DNA of 64,000 nucleotides from Acidovorax sp. NCPPB 4044 (GCF_028069655.1 NZ_JAMCOS010000001.1:5176001-5240000), one strand, 5' to 3'; shown: positions 24,388 to 32,411, numbered from the stretch's first letter. The notes: a model not told the origin generated them from the letters alone. Translations and numbers: made by a program.

Positions 24388-24705
24388 TCAGCCGCTGCCG
24401 GAGGACCGGTTCTGCATCTGGATCAGGTCCATGTCGTGGATCAGCTTCTCGATGTCCTTGACCATCTGATCGATCGCGCCCTGGTTCTTGCAGTTGTCGA
24501 TCATGGCGACGCTCTTGGCCGTGGCGGCCATCTGCACCTGGTTCATCGCCTGCTGCTGGCTCAGCGCGATCTGCTGCTGCATGTTCTGGTTGAAGATCTG
24601 CTGCGCCAGCGCGAGGTTCGCCAGGATGGCCGGCTGCTCTCCGATGGACTTCGCGTTCGATATCGCGATGGCCTGGATGACATCCGCGGGAAGCGAATCT
24701 GACAT
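24388..24705 (-). CDS. RebB-family R-body protein (Gln-rich variant)
   Basis: 105 residues, first gene of the reb array. It follows the Reb pattern (DVIQAIAISNAKSIGEQPAI, LANLALAQQIFNQNM) but has a Gln/Met-rich centre (QQQIALSQQQAMNQVQ) and a different C-terminus (DQMVKDIEKLIHDMD). A GGAGG site 5 nt upstream selects the ATG at 24705 over an in-frame TTG 12 bp earlier. A 155-bp gap separates it from the next reb gene, so it may be expressed at a different level or have its own 3' end. No known pairing between Reb paralogues can be assigned from sequence. Confidence 0.82.
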   Translation of the reverse strand: MSDSLPADVIQAIAISNAKSIGEQPAILANLALAQQIFNQNMQQQIALSQQQAMNQVQMAATAKSVAMIDNCKNQGAIDQMVKDIEKLIHDMDLIQMQNRSSGSG

Positions 24706-24794
24706 GGAGCCCTCCAATGTTTTTGTGGTGTGCCGCGGTGATTTCGCGAGCTGGAGGGCATCTTATTTCCGGGCACGGGGAATGGAAAAGTATC

Positions 24795-24828
24795 GTTACG
24801 GTTAAGCCCCGGGCGGCGTTACCGTAAC
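24795..24828. promoter_or_regulatory. Inverted GTTACGG boxes in the reb/regulator divergent region
   Basis: GTTACGGT at 24795-24802 is repeated inverted as ACCGTAAC at 24821-24828. The second site is itself an 11-bp palindrome, GTTACCGTAAC (24818-24828). They lie about 90 bp upstream of the first reb gene and are candidate sites for the divergent regulator. Confidence 0.6.
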
Positions 24829-24934
24829 CGCCCGGCCCACGGGTTCTCCCCCCGGGGCGGGCCCACACCGGTCCGCAAGCGGCTCCCCACGTATCAATGC
24901 CGGCCCCGCGCGCCGATACGCCTGCTGCCGCTTT

Positions 24935-24963
24935 CCCGCGATTCGTGCGAAGCTTTTCGCGGG
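24935..24963. promoter_or_regulatory. Nested inverted repeat upstream of the R-body regulator
   Basis: CCCGCGA (24935-24941) pairs with TCGCGGG (24957-24963), with an internal TTCG-TG-CGAA palindrome at 24942-24951. It lies about 55 bp before the regulator start and may be an operator or a leader hairpin. Confidence 0.4.
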
Positions 24964-25018
24964 AACCCGGCGGGCCGTGGCACCGCCCGCCCGGCTCCCT
25001 CACATAACAAGCGAACAC

Positions 25019-25777
25019 ATGAATGAGGGAATGACTTTGAAAGACGGAACCGAGGAAATCAAAGAAGACGATGTCCGCTCCGCGTGCGATGCGATCATGC
25101 GGAGCGAGTGCTTCACGAAAGCGCACCGGATGCAGAGGCTGCTGCGCTTTCTCGTGGCGCAGGCGATCGCCGGCGACAGCCGCAACACCAGCGAATACGC
25201 CATCGGCATCGAAGTGTTCGACCGCGAGCCCGCGGTGTTCCTGCCGGCGGAGGACCCGATCGTGCGGGTGCAGGTGGGCCGCCTGCGGCAGCGGCTGGAG
25301 GCCTACTACGCGGCCAACGAGCCGCCCCAGGACATCGAGATCCACATTCCCGTGGGCACCTACATGCCCGTGCTCCGGCGCCGCCGCGACGCCGCCGGGG
25401 GCGCGGGCGCCGACCACCTGCTGATGGTGCAGCCCATCCACTACATCGCCGAGCGCATGGACGGGCAGGCCTTCGCGGACGGCCTGTACGAAGAGCTGCT
25501 GGAGCAGCTCTTCAAGTCGTTCGGCGCCGTGCTGATGGGCTCGGGGCCGTCGCCCGCACCGGCCGGCGCGGCCGCGCGCTGCGCCCACCACCGCGTCGAG
25601 GGCAGCGTGCGCATCGACGAAGGCCGCATCCGCGCATCGATACGGCTGGTGGATTCATCGCTGCGGCGCATCACCTGGGCGCGCAATTTCGACCGTTCCG
25701 TCCAGTTCGGCATCGAGCAGCAGGAAGAGCTGGCGGCCTGCATCTGCAGCGCGCTGCGCCAGAACTTCCGGCGCTGA
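25019..25777 (+). CDS. Transcriptional regulator of the R-body locus (winged-helix-like N-terminus, TolB-like C-terminus)
   Basis: 252-residue protein divergent from the reb array. Residues ~10-120 match a DNA-binding-like region found at the N-terminus of regulators and adenylate-cyclase-like proteins: FTKAHRMQRLLRFLVAQAIAG, EYAIGIEVFDREPAVF, DPIVRVQVGRLRQRLEAYY, then VPVGTYMPVL-type ending. Residues ~135-250 resemble the TolB/FlgO-like domain of CadC-type regulators (VEGSVRIDEGRIRASIRLVD, ITWARNFDRS). No membrane segment. The ATG at 25019 lacks a strong ribosome-binding site; a GTG at 24977 is an alternative. Likely controls reb expression through the intergenic boxes (inference). Confidence 0.72.
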   Translation: MNEGMTLKDGTEEIKEDDVRSACDAIMRSECFTKAHRMQRLLRFLVAQAIAGDSRNTSEYAIGIEVFDREPAVFLPAEDPIVRVQVGRLRQRLEAYYAANEPPQDIEIHIPVGTYMPVLRRRRDAAGGAGADHLLMVQPIHYIAERMDGQAFADGLYEELLEQLFKSFGAVLMGSGPSPAPAGAAARCAHHRVEGSVRIDEGRIRASIRLVDSSLRRITWARNFDRSVQFGIEQQEELAACICSALRQNFRR

Positions 25778-25810
25778 CGCGGCGTGGGGCGGGCCGGCCC
25801 GCCGCCCCTT

Positions 25811-26542
25811 TCAGCGGCGCATGGCGGTGAACACCTCGAATTCCCAGCTGCGCATCGCCAGCAGCACGGTGTAGCCCTCGCGCTCGCCTTCGGGCAGGCG
25901 CTGGTCGGCCAGGTGCTGCTGCGCGAAATCGTGCGCCACGCGCTGGATGCGCTCCTGGAAGGCCGGCGCCAGGCTGCGGCTGATGGCCCCGTGCACCATC
26001 AGCACGCCCTCACCGGGGCCGTCGAAGCTGCCGGCGAAGTAATCGAGCAGCGCATGGTCGCGGAAGTAATGCATCACCGGCCCGTGCGGGCGCCAGCGGA
26101 AGGTCTTGCCCAGCTTGAGCCGATAGCGGTTGAGGGGGCGCAGCTCGATGATGCCGATGCGGTCGAGCTGCGCGAGGTACTTCACGCCCTCGGCCTCCGA
26201 GAGCCGGTAGGTGCCCAGGATCTGCTCCAGCGTCCACTGGCTCAGCACGCAGATGGCCATGAGCAGCAGCTTCTTGTCGGCCACCACCGCGCGCTCCTGC
26301 TCCAGCGTGAGCTGGTCCAGCAGCGGCTGGCTGTCGGCCACGCGCCGCGCCAGATCGGCAAAATCCAGCCGCAGCGCGCGGCAGATCGCATCGATGCGCG
26401 ACAGCGGCATGTCGCCCTTGGCCAGCATGCGCTTGACGCTGGACTCGGCCATGCCCAGCGCCTGGGCGAGGTCGGCATAGGTCATGTGCGCGGCCTTGAG
26501 TTCTTTCTTCAGGGCGGCGACGAGGTCGGCTGTGGTGCTCAT
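25811..26542 (-). CDS. XRE-family transcriptional regulator
   Basis: 243 residues. The N-terminal helix-turn-helix (MTYADLAQALGMAESSVKRMLAKG) is XRE-like. The C-terminal ~170 residues form an uncharacterised helical domain (KKLLLMAICVLSQWTLEQIL, YRLKLGKTFRWRPHGPVMHYF). Similar regulators occur singly in many Comamonadaceae; targets are unknown. It is divergent from the ceramidase-like gene at 26660, so that gene is one plausible target. Length is normal for this type. Confidence 0.85.
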   Translation of the reverse strand: MSTTADLVAALKKELKAAHMTYADLAQALGMAESSVKRMLAKGDMPLSRIDAICRALRLDFADLARRVADSQPLLDQLTLEQERAVVADKKLLLMAICVLSQWTLEQILGTYRLSEAEGVKYLAQLDRIGIIELRPLNRYRLKLGKTFRWRPHGPVMHYFRDHALLDYFAGSFDGPGEGVLMVHGAISRSLAPAFQERIQRVAHDFAQQHLADQRLPEGEREGYTVLLAMRSWEFEVFTAMRR

Positions 26543-26659
26543 GGGTATCGATTATGGATACTTCTGGAATCGATCCGGGCTGCCGGTGGCAAAAGTCGAT
26601 GCTGCTGCAGGCCGGCGCGCCAGACTGCCGCCACGTTCATCCACCCCCCTTTTCCTGCC

Positions 26660-27553
26660 ATGCACCGTTTCCCCAACGCCCCCTCCGCCGCCCCGCCGCG
26701 CGTGCGGCTTTTCTCGCGCCGCGAAGGTGCGCTCTGCCTTTTCCTGGCGGCGTGCCTGGCCTTGGCGCTGGCCGGCCCGTTCGTCGCGGCCGGCGCCCAG
26801 GCCCATGCCTATGCGGACCAGCGCACGCTCTGGGGCCTGCCCCACGCCATGGACGTGCTCACCAACCTTCCGTTCGCGGTGCTGGGCCTCGCGGGCCTGG
26901 CGCGCCTCGCGGCGCGGCTGCGCGAAGGGGCACTGCGCGGGGCCACGGCCGGCGCGGCGGGCGTGTTCTTCGCGGGGCTGCTGCTCACGGCGGCGGGCTC
27001 GGCGCTCTACCACTGGCAACCCCACGGCATCACGCTGCTGGCCGACCGCGCGGGCATGCTCGTGGCCTTCGCCGGCATGCTGGCGCTCGCGGTGGACGAG
27101 CGCATCGGCGCACGGGCCGCGGCGTTCACCGCGGTGGCGGTGCTGGCCGGCGGGTGGGCGGCACTGCGCAGCTGGGGCATCACGGGCGACCTGTGGCCCT
27201 GGGGGCTGGTGCAGGGCGGCGGCATGCTGCTCCTGCTGGCGCTGGCCGCCGATGCGGCGCAGGGCCGCCGCACGGGCCGCGCGCCGCTGCCGGGGCGCCT
27301 GGGTTTTTCGCTGGCCGCGGTGGTCGGCTGGTATGCGCTCGCCAAGCTGCTGGAGGCCGGCGACGCGGCGGTGTTCGCGGCCACCTCGCAGGGCGTGTCG
27401 GGCCACAGCCTCAAGCACCTCGCGGCGGCGATGGCCGCGTGGCCGGTGCTCTCTGCGCTCGGGCACCGGCGGTACTTCGCGCGGTGCGAGCGCGGCACGC
27501 CCTGGCGCGGCCGCCGCGAAGGCACAATGCCGCCCAGCGCGGAGGCCAAATGA
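26660..27553 (+). CDS. Ceramidase-like (CREST-superfamily) membrane protein
   Basis: 297-residue protein with about seven hydrophobic segments. It has motifs of the alkaline ceramidase/CREST hydrolase pattern: GLPHAMDVLTNLPF, the SALYHW Ser/His site, the LLADRAGM Asp site and the C-terminal GHSLKHLAAA histidines. These residues would chelate zinc for amide hydrolysis in the inner membrane. The substrate is unknown. Much longer ORF extensions upstream run over the regulator gene and were rejected; the ATG at 26660 starts a typical N-terminus. The acyltransferase gene follows 25 bp downstream, suggesting shared membrane-lipid work. Confidence 0.75.
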   Translation: MHRFPNAPSAAPPRVRLFSRREGALCLFLAACLALALAGPFVAAGAQAHAYADQRTLWGLPHAMDVLTNLPFAVLGLAGLARLAARLREGALRGATAGAAGVFFAGLLLTAAGSALYHWQPHGITLLADRAGMLVAFAGMLALAVDERIGARAAAFTAVAVLAGGWAALRSWGITGDLWPWGLVQGGGMLLLLALAADAAQGRRTGRAPLPGRLGFSLAAVVGWYALAKLLEAGDAAVFAATSQGVSGHSLKHLAAAMAAWPVLSALGHRRYFARCERGTPWRGRREGTMPPSAEAK

Positions 27554-27578
27554 TTCGATACACCCCCAGGAGCACGGC

Positions 27579-29537
27579 ATGAGCGAGAGCCCAGTCCGCA
27601 TCGCGGCGACCGACGTGGCGGCACCTCCGGGTGGCCATGGCGAGCACCCCAACCAGTTCGCGCTGTTGCGCCAGCGTCGGTTCGCGCCGTTCTTCTGGAC
27701 GCAGTTCGCCGGCGCGGCGAACGACAACCTGTTCAAGTTCGCGTTCACGGTGATGGTGACCTACCAGCTCAGCGTGTCGTGGATGCCACCCTCGATGGCG
27801 GGCCTCGTGATCGGGGCGCTCTTCATCCTGCCGTTCCTGCTGTTCTCGGCCACCTCGGGCCAGCTCACCGACAAGATCGACAAGACGCGGATGATCCGCT
27901 TCGTGAAGAACCTGGAGGTGGCCATCATGCTGGTGGCCGCCTGGGGCTTCCTGGTGGCCAGCCCGGTGGTGCTGCTGGCCTGCACCTTCCTCATGGGCCT
28001 GCATTCCACGCTGTTCGGCCCCGTGAAGTTCGCCTACATGCCGCAGGTGCTCTCCGAGCGCGAGCTCACCGGCGGCAACGGCATGGTGGAGATGGGCACC
28101 TTCGTGGCCATCCTGCTCGGCCAGGTGGCCGGCGGCCTGCTGGTGGCGCTGCCCGGCGTGGGCCATGCCTGGGTGGCGGCGGCCTGCGTCGCCATCGCGC
28201 TCGCGGGCCGGGCGGTCGCGCAGTTCATCCCGAGCGCGCCGGCCACCGACCCGGGCCTCGTCATCAACTGGAACCCGTTCACCGAGACCTGGCGCAACCT
28301 GAAGCTCGCACACGGCAACGTGGTGGTGTTCCGCTCGCTGCTGGGCATCAGCTGGATGTGGTTCTTCGGCGCGGTGTTCCTGTCGCAGTTCCCGAGCTTC
28401 GCCAAGGACGTGCTGCACGGCGACGAGCGCGTGGCCTCGCTGCTGCTGGTGGTGTTCTCCGTGGGCATCGGCATCGGCTCGCTGCTGTGCGAGGTGCTCT
28501 CGCGCCGGCACGTGGAGATCGGCCTGGTGCCGCTGGGCGCCATCGGCATGAGCGTGTTCGCCATCGACCTGTACTTCGCGTCGCGCGGCCTGCCGCCCGC
28601 GCCTTCCATGGGCATCGCGGCCTTCATGGCCCAGCCCGCGCACTGGCGCGTGATGGCCGACCTGCTGCTGCTCTCGCTGTTCGCGGGCCTCTACAGCGTG
28701 CCCATGTACGCGCTGATCCAGATGCGCAGCCAGCCCACGCACCGCGCGCGCATCATCGCGGCCAACAACATCCTGAACGCGCTCTTCATGATCGCGAGTT
28801 CGGTCATCGCGGGCGCGCTGCTGGCGGCGAAGTTCAGCATTCCGCAGGTATTCCTCTTCACGGGCATCGCCAACGCCATCGTGGCGGGCTACATCTTCCT
28901 CATCGTGCCCGAGTACCTGCTGCGCTTCGTGGCCTGGGTGCTCTCGCGGCTGGTGTACCGCTTCAGGGTGCAGGGCGATGCGCACATCCCCACGCAGGGC
29001 GCAGCGCTGCTGGCCTGCAACCACGTGAGCTTCGTCGATGCCGTGCTGCTCATGGCCGCCAGCCCGCGGCCCATCTACTTCGTGATGGACCACCGCATCT
29101 TCCGCGTGCCGGTGCTGGGCTGGCTGTTCCGCCTTGCCAAGGCGATCCCCATCGCGCCGCAGAAAGAGAACCCCGCCATCTACGAGGCCGCCTTCGAGCG
29201 CGCCGCGCAGGTGCTGCGGGACGGCGACCTGCTGGCCATCTTCCCCGAGGGCGGCATCACGCGCGACGGAACGCTGCAGCCCTTCAAGGGCGGCATCATG
29301 AAGATCCTGGAGCGCGCCCGCGCCGAAGGGGTCGAGCCCCCGGTCGTGCCCATGGCGCTCACCAATCTGTGGGGATCGTTCTTCAGCCGCGTGGACGGCG
29401 CGGCCATGGCCCGGCCCTTCCGCCGCGGGTTCTTCAACCGCGTGGGGCTGCACGTGGGCGCGCCAATGCCGGCGCAGGCCGTGCAGCCCGAGGCGCTGCG
29501 CGAGCGCGTGGCGCAATTGCTGCAGCCGGCCCCCTGA
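27579..29537 (+). CDS. Lysophospholipid flippase-acyltransferase fusion (MFS + PlsC)
   Basis: 652 residues. Residues ~25-440 are an MFS transporter of the LplT type (FWTQFAGAANDNLFKFAF, GQLTDKIDKTRMIRF, TLFGPVKFAYMPQVL). Residues ~450-652 are a PlsC-type acyltransferase with the catalytic NHVSFVD (His-x4-Asp) and FPEGGITRDG motifs. The pair would flip lysophospholipid inward and re-acylate it at the inner membrane. Fused LplT-PlsC proteins are known in several proteobacteria. The ATG at 27579 follows a CCAGGAGC site. Followed 28 bp later by the HEAGH-protein gene. Confidence 0.9.
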   Translation: MSESPVRIAATDVAAPPGGHGEHPNQFALLRQRRFAPFFWTQFAGAANDNLFKFAFTVMVTYQLSVSWMPPSMAGLVIGALFILPFLLFSATSGQLTDKIDKTRMIRFVKNLEVAIMLVAAWGFLVASPVVLLACTFLMGLHSTLFGPVKFAYMPQVLSERELTGGNGMVEMGTFVAILLGQVAGGLLVALPGVGHAWVAAACVAIALAGRAVAQFIPSAPATDPGLVINWNPFTETWRNLKLAHGNVVVFRSLLGISWMWFFGAVFLSQFPSFAKDVLHGDERVASLLLVVFSVGIGIGSLLCEVLSRRHVEIGLVPLGAIGMSVFAIDLYFASRGLPPAPSMGIAAFMAQPAHWRVMADLLLLSLFAGLYSVPMYALIQMRSQPTHRARIIAANNILNALFMIASSVIAGALLAAKFSIPQVFLFTGIANAIVAGYIFLIVPEYLLRFVAWVLSRLVYRFRVQGDAHIPTQGAALLACNHVSFVDAVLLMAASPRPIYFVMDHRIFRVPVLGWLFRLAKAIPIAPQKENPAIYEAAFERAAQVLRDGDLLAIFPEGGITRDGTLQPFKGGIMKILERARAEGVEPPVVPMALTNLWGSFFSRVDGAAMARPFRRGFFNRVGLHVGAPMPAQAVQPEALRERVAQLLQPAP

Positions 29538-29565
29538 ACCCCCCCATAACGACGAGAGGAATGCG

Positions 29566-30090
29566 ATGGAAGCCGAGGTGAACCTGGACGCGGAGAACGC
29601 GGCGCTGGCGCGCCGCATCGTGGATTTCCTGCGCGGCATCGGCCTGCCGGTGCGCGAGGCCGAACTGCCCGAGGGCTGCTTCCTGCCCGGGGTGCGCATC
29701 GAGCACGGCGGGCTCTGCGTGGACATGGCGCGCCTGCGCTGGCCGGGCGACCTGCTGCACGAGGCGGGGCACCTGGCCGTGATCCCTGCCGCGCTGCGCG
29801 CCCAGGTGGACGGCGCCCTGGAAGAGCTGCCCGCCGTCGAGCACGGCGGCGAGACCGAGGCCACGGCCTGGGCCTGGGCCGCCATGCGCCACCTGGGGCT
29901 GGATTCGGCCGTGCTGTTCCACGACGGGGGCTACCACGGGCAATCGCAGAGCCTGCGATTCACGTTCGAGATGGGCGTCTACCTGGGCGCCGCCGGCCTG
30001 GCCGCGGCGGGCCTCGCCCTGCAACCCGCGCAGGCCGAGGCGCAGGGCGCGCAGCCCTACCCGCACATGCAGGCCTGGCTGCGGGCCTGA
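29566..30090 (+). CDS. Small protein with HEAGH putative zinc-protease motif
   Basis: 174 residues with a LLHEAGHLAVIP motif (HExxH, zinc-binding and catalytic in metallopeptidases) near residue 67 and a downstream conserved glutamate-containing ETEATAWAWAAM helix that could supply the third ligand. No signal peptide; the C-terminus has an Ala/Gly-rich hydrophobic stretch. The pattern resembles ImmA/IrrE-type proteases in size and motif, but this is not certain. It has a good ribosome-binding site (CGAGAGGAA) and follows the acyltransferase gene closely. Confidence 0.65.
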   Translation: MEAEVNLDAENAALARRIVDFLRGIGLPVREAELPEGCFLPGVRIEHGGLCVDMARLRWPGDLLHEAGHLAVIPAALRAQVDGALEELPAVEHGGETEATAWAWAAMRHLGLDSAVLFHDGGYHGQSQSLRFTFEMGVYLGAAGLAAAGLALQPAQAEAQGAQPYPHMQAWLRA

Positions 30091-30124
30091 CGCCTGCGAC
30101 AGGGGGCCTGGCAGCGTTGCGCAT

Positions 30125-30175
30125 GTTTGCTATTGTTTATGTAGCAAACTATGCAATGAATACGGCGGCATGGAG
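30125..30175 (-). repeat. Dispersed hairpin repeat, copy 2
   Basis: Minus-strand orientation. Stem GTTTGCTA (30125-30132) / TAGCAAAC (30142-30149), followed by the CGGCGGCATGGAG end block. One base in the middle block differs from consensus (ATGCAATG). It lies between the convergent HEAGH gene and the small membrane protein gene. Confidence 0.8.
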
Positions 30176-30250
30176 GCGAAAAGACTGGGTTGTGGATATC
30201 CGGTCGAATGCATTCCGGACAGGGGCGCCGCCCTGTGTCGGGCGCGGTCG

Positions 30251-30658
30251 TCAGGGCTTGGTATTGGGGCAGCCCGGTATCTGCGCCGCTTCCGTGCACT
30301 CCGGCGGGATGTTTTTAAAGATGACATCCCTGCCCACATAGACTTTGTTGGATTGCACGGGCGGATCGAGTTGCCAGTCGATATCGATTCCACTCCAAAG
30401 ATCGACCACTTGGCTTTCTCCCAGTAGTTCCTTGGGGTCAACCCGGTGCAGGCGGACGATGAACGGGGCCTTCTGGTCGTAATGCACGATGCGCTGCCAC
30501 AGAGAGGCGTGGTAGAGCTCCAAACGATAGACGTAGTGGGGGCTGTTGTAGCTGTTGAAGAGCGTCGGCGTGGTCGCATACCAGCCCAGCACCATGCAGG
30601 CATTCAATGCCAGGCACCAGACGATGCAGGGCACGTTCTTGAGATCGGACGGTTTCAT
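30251..30658 (-). CDS. Small membrane-anchored protein, tandem paralogue 2
   Basis: 135 residues with an N-terminal hydrophobic segment (IVWCLALNACMVLGWYAT) that may be an uncleaved anchor or a lipoprotein-like signal. It is followed by about 100 residues of extracytoplasmic domain (HYVYRLELYHASLWQRIVHY, IVRLHRVDPKELLGES, IPPECTEAAQIPGCPNTKP). It is strongly similar throughout to the product of 30718-31125, so the two arose by tandem duplication. Just upstream, 30659-30700 encodes a remnant of the DUF6402 gene's 3' end. Possibly an immunity-like protein (speculative). Confidence 0.72.
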   Translation of the reverse strand: MKPSDLKNVPCIVWCLALNACMVLGWYATTPTLFNSYNSPHYVYRLELYHASLWQRIVHYDQKAPFIVRLHRVDPKELLGESQVVDLWSGIDIDWQLDPPVQSNKVYVGRDVIFKNIPPECTEAAQIPGCPNTKP

Positions 30659-30703
30659 CACCACTCCAGCGTAATCGGGAACGGAACCCGCACGTGGTGC
30701 CTA
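30659..30703 (-). pseudogene. 3' remnant of a second DUF6402 gene
   Basis: Read on the minus strand the sequence before the 30658 start encodes DRHHVRVPFPITLEW and a stop. This closely matches the C-terminus of the intact DUF6402 protein (VRRVRLPFPIKLEW plus stop at 31125-31127), including the overlap with the following ATG. So the duplication that made the two small genes carried along the end of the DUF6402 gene. Confidence 0.7.
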
Positions 30704-30717
30704 TCAGGGAGCGATCT

Positions 30718-31125
30718 TCAGGGCTTGGTATTGGGGCAGCCCGGTATCTGCCCTGTCGTAGCGCATTCCGGTGGGATGTTTTCAAAGACGACCCCTGGGC
30801 CAACATAGACCTTGTTGGCTTGCACGGGCGGGTCGAGTTGCCAGTCGATTCCGCTGCCGTCCATGAGATCGACCACCCTGCTTTCTCCTAGCAGTTCTTT
30901 GGGATCCACCCGATACAGGCGGACGATGGCGGGGGCCTCCTGGTCGTTATGCAAGATGCGCTGCCACGGCGATGCGTGGTGAATCTCCAGCCGATAGACA
31001 TAGTGAGGGCTGTTGTAGGTCATGAAAAGCGTGGGCCTGGTCGCATGCCAGCCCAGCACCACGCAGGCATTCAATGCCAGGCACCAGACGATGCAGGGCA
31101 CGTTCTTGAGATCGGACAGTTTCAT
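30718..31125 (-). CDS. Small membrane-anchored protein, tandem paralogue 1
   Basis: 135 residues, same layout as the copy at 30251: hydrophobic N-terminus (IVWCLALNACVVLGWHAT), then a domain with HYVYRLEIHHASPWQRIL and a conserved C-terminal PGCPNTKP. Its ATG overlaps the stop of the DUF6402 gene (TGATG), so the two are co-translated. Function unknown. The coupled partner and the duplication resemble toxin-immunity arrangements, but nothing in the sequence proves it. Confidence 0.72.
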   Translation of the reverse strand: MKLSDLKNVPCIVWCLALNACVVLGWHATRPTLFMTYNSPHYVYRLEIHHASPWQRILHNDQEAPAIVRLYRVDPKELLGESRVVDLMDGSGIDWQLDPPVQANKVYVGPGVVFENIPPECATTGQIPGCPNTKP

Positions 31126-32006
31126 CACCACTCCAACTTGATCGGAAAAGGAAGGCGCACGCGGCGTACGTCGGAGACGACCATGAAATCCCCGCCTCGG
31201 CCATGCAGCGCGCGCCATTGCCTGAAATGCTGGTTCTGCACCAGATAGCTCTGGTGGCTTGCCTCGGCGGCATCGGCGTACATCCATTGCTCATCGATAG
31301 GGATTTCCAGGGCGGACCGAGGGCTGCGCTTCACGCCACGCGGTCCCCAAAAGCCCAGCGGCTGCGACAGAAAGGAATCGTCGTTGAAGTCATAGGCGTC
31401 GCGCAGGTAGAAGGCCAACTCGTCGATGGCGATGGCGGCTTTGTCTGGCCCCTTGGGCGTCACCAGGCCCGACACCGCGATCTTGAGTGTCGCCTCGCCC
31501 ATGGCGCCGTAGAAGTCGTCCATGGGGTCGCCGAACCGGCCCACTTTCAGACGATTCACTTGGCAGGTGCTGTCCAAGACTTTGGCCGGCTGGTTCAGAT
31601 TTCCAAAACGCCAGGGCCGGGGCTGTCTTATCGCCTGCTGGTTGGTCTGCGTTTGTAGCCTCTGTATTCCGGCAGGGCTATTCCATTGCGCCTGCAATTT
31701 CGACATCGCCGCCTGCACACGTGCAAAGCCCAATGCCCATTGCATCGTGACCGTGTTTTCATCCAGTTGCGAAGACGGCAACTGATGTAGCTGCTTGGGT
31801 GGCGTGCTGAGTTTGATCGGCAAAGTAATCGCAAACCCCGCCCCTCTGAACCACCGATCCATCAACGCCGCCGCCACCGGCCACCCCAGGCGCGAGCGCA
31901 TCACGCCCGGAATCTCATCGAGTTGGAAGCGCCGGATCTTGGGCGGCAGTTTCTTTTCGAGTTCCGCGCGCGTGCGCTCCCTGTCCACGTGGACGATATC
32001 GTTCAC
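31125..32006 (-). CDS. DUF6402 family protein
   Basis: 293-residue protein I place in DUF6402 from its overall pattern: IPGVMRSRLGWPVAAALMDRWFRG near the N-terminus, DDFYGAMGEATLKIAVSGLV in the middle, AIAIDELAFYLRDAYDFNDD and GFWGPRGV later, and a beta-rich C-terminus ending LPFPIKLEW. Function unknown; members often lie near secretion or polymorphic toxin genes, which is prior knowledge and not shown here. GC content and codon use are visibly less extreme than in the neighbours, suggesting acquisition. No signal peptide. Confidence 0.68.
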   Translation of the reverse strand: MNDIVHVDRERTRAELEKKLPPKIRRFQLDEIPGVMRSRLGWPVAAALMDRWFRGAGFAITLPIKLSTPPKQLHQLPSSQLDENTVTMQWALGFARVQAAMSKLQAQWNSPAGIQRLQTQTNQQAIRQPRPWRFGNLNQPAKVLDSTCQVNRLKVGRFGDPMDDFYGAMGEATLKIAVSGLVTPKGPDKAAIAIDELAFYLRDAYDFNDDSFLSQPLGFWGPRGVKRSPRSALEIPIDEQWMYADAAEASHQSYLVQNQHFRQWRALHGRGGDFMVVSDVRRVRLPFPIKLEW

Positions 32007-32411
32007 TGGCCTCTCCCCCCGCTTGGGTCTCTTCGTTCTTACGGGACCGGATTCTCAAGCGAAAAGCAGCCAGGGAAGATGAAAGTCACGGATATTTGGT
32101 GACTGCAGGTAACGTTCGAACCGAAGGGGCGGGCGCCTGCGGTGAGTGCTGCGCGGGAGGCAATGGAGGGCGACCGCGACTGCACCCTCGGCCCGCAAGC
32201 GATGAGAGAAACTCCAGCGCTGCCCCGTGACCCTGCTGGAGCACGGGCAAAGCATCCCCCGGCTATCTATCTGGCTGCTCTGCTGGGGCGATCGGGTTGG
32301 GTGCGATGGTCCTGCCTGCCGGATTGGTTTGCTATTTTTTATATAGCAAACTATTCAATGGATCCGGCGGCATGGAGCTGTTTTGACTCCAACCGCCGGC
32401 CCAGGGCCGGT
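32007..32411. other. Intergenic region, no gene seen
   Basis: About 400 bp between the DUF6402 start and the chemoreceptor stop. It must hold the DUF6402 promoter. A short minus-strand ORF (32055-32255) has Arg-rich composition with no family signature and was not called. The only clear feature is repeat copy 3. Confidence 0.5.
32326..32378 (-). repeat. Dispersed hairpin repeat, copy 3
   Basis: Minus orientation. Perfect 9-bp stem GTTTGCTAT (32327-32335) / ATAGCAAAC (32343-32351), then CTATTCAATGGATCC and the CGGCGGCATGGAGC block. It lies immediately 3' of the chemoreceptor gene. Confidence 0.85.

Noticed and set aside
24705..24790. Sigma-54 or clear sigma-70 promoter for the reb array
   Set aside because: No GG-N10-GC element and no -35/-10 pair near consensus could be found; only the inverted boxes are convincing.
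25784..26659. Upstream extension of the ceramidase-like gene
   Set aside because: The extension overlaps the whole XRE regulator gene on the other strand and has no membrane or domain features; the ATG at 26660 is a natural start.
32055..32255. Short minus-strand ORF in the gap before the chemoreceptor
   Set aside because: Arg-rich composition, no good ribosome-binding site and no recognisable domain.
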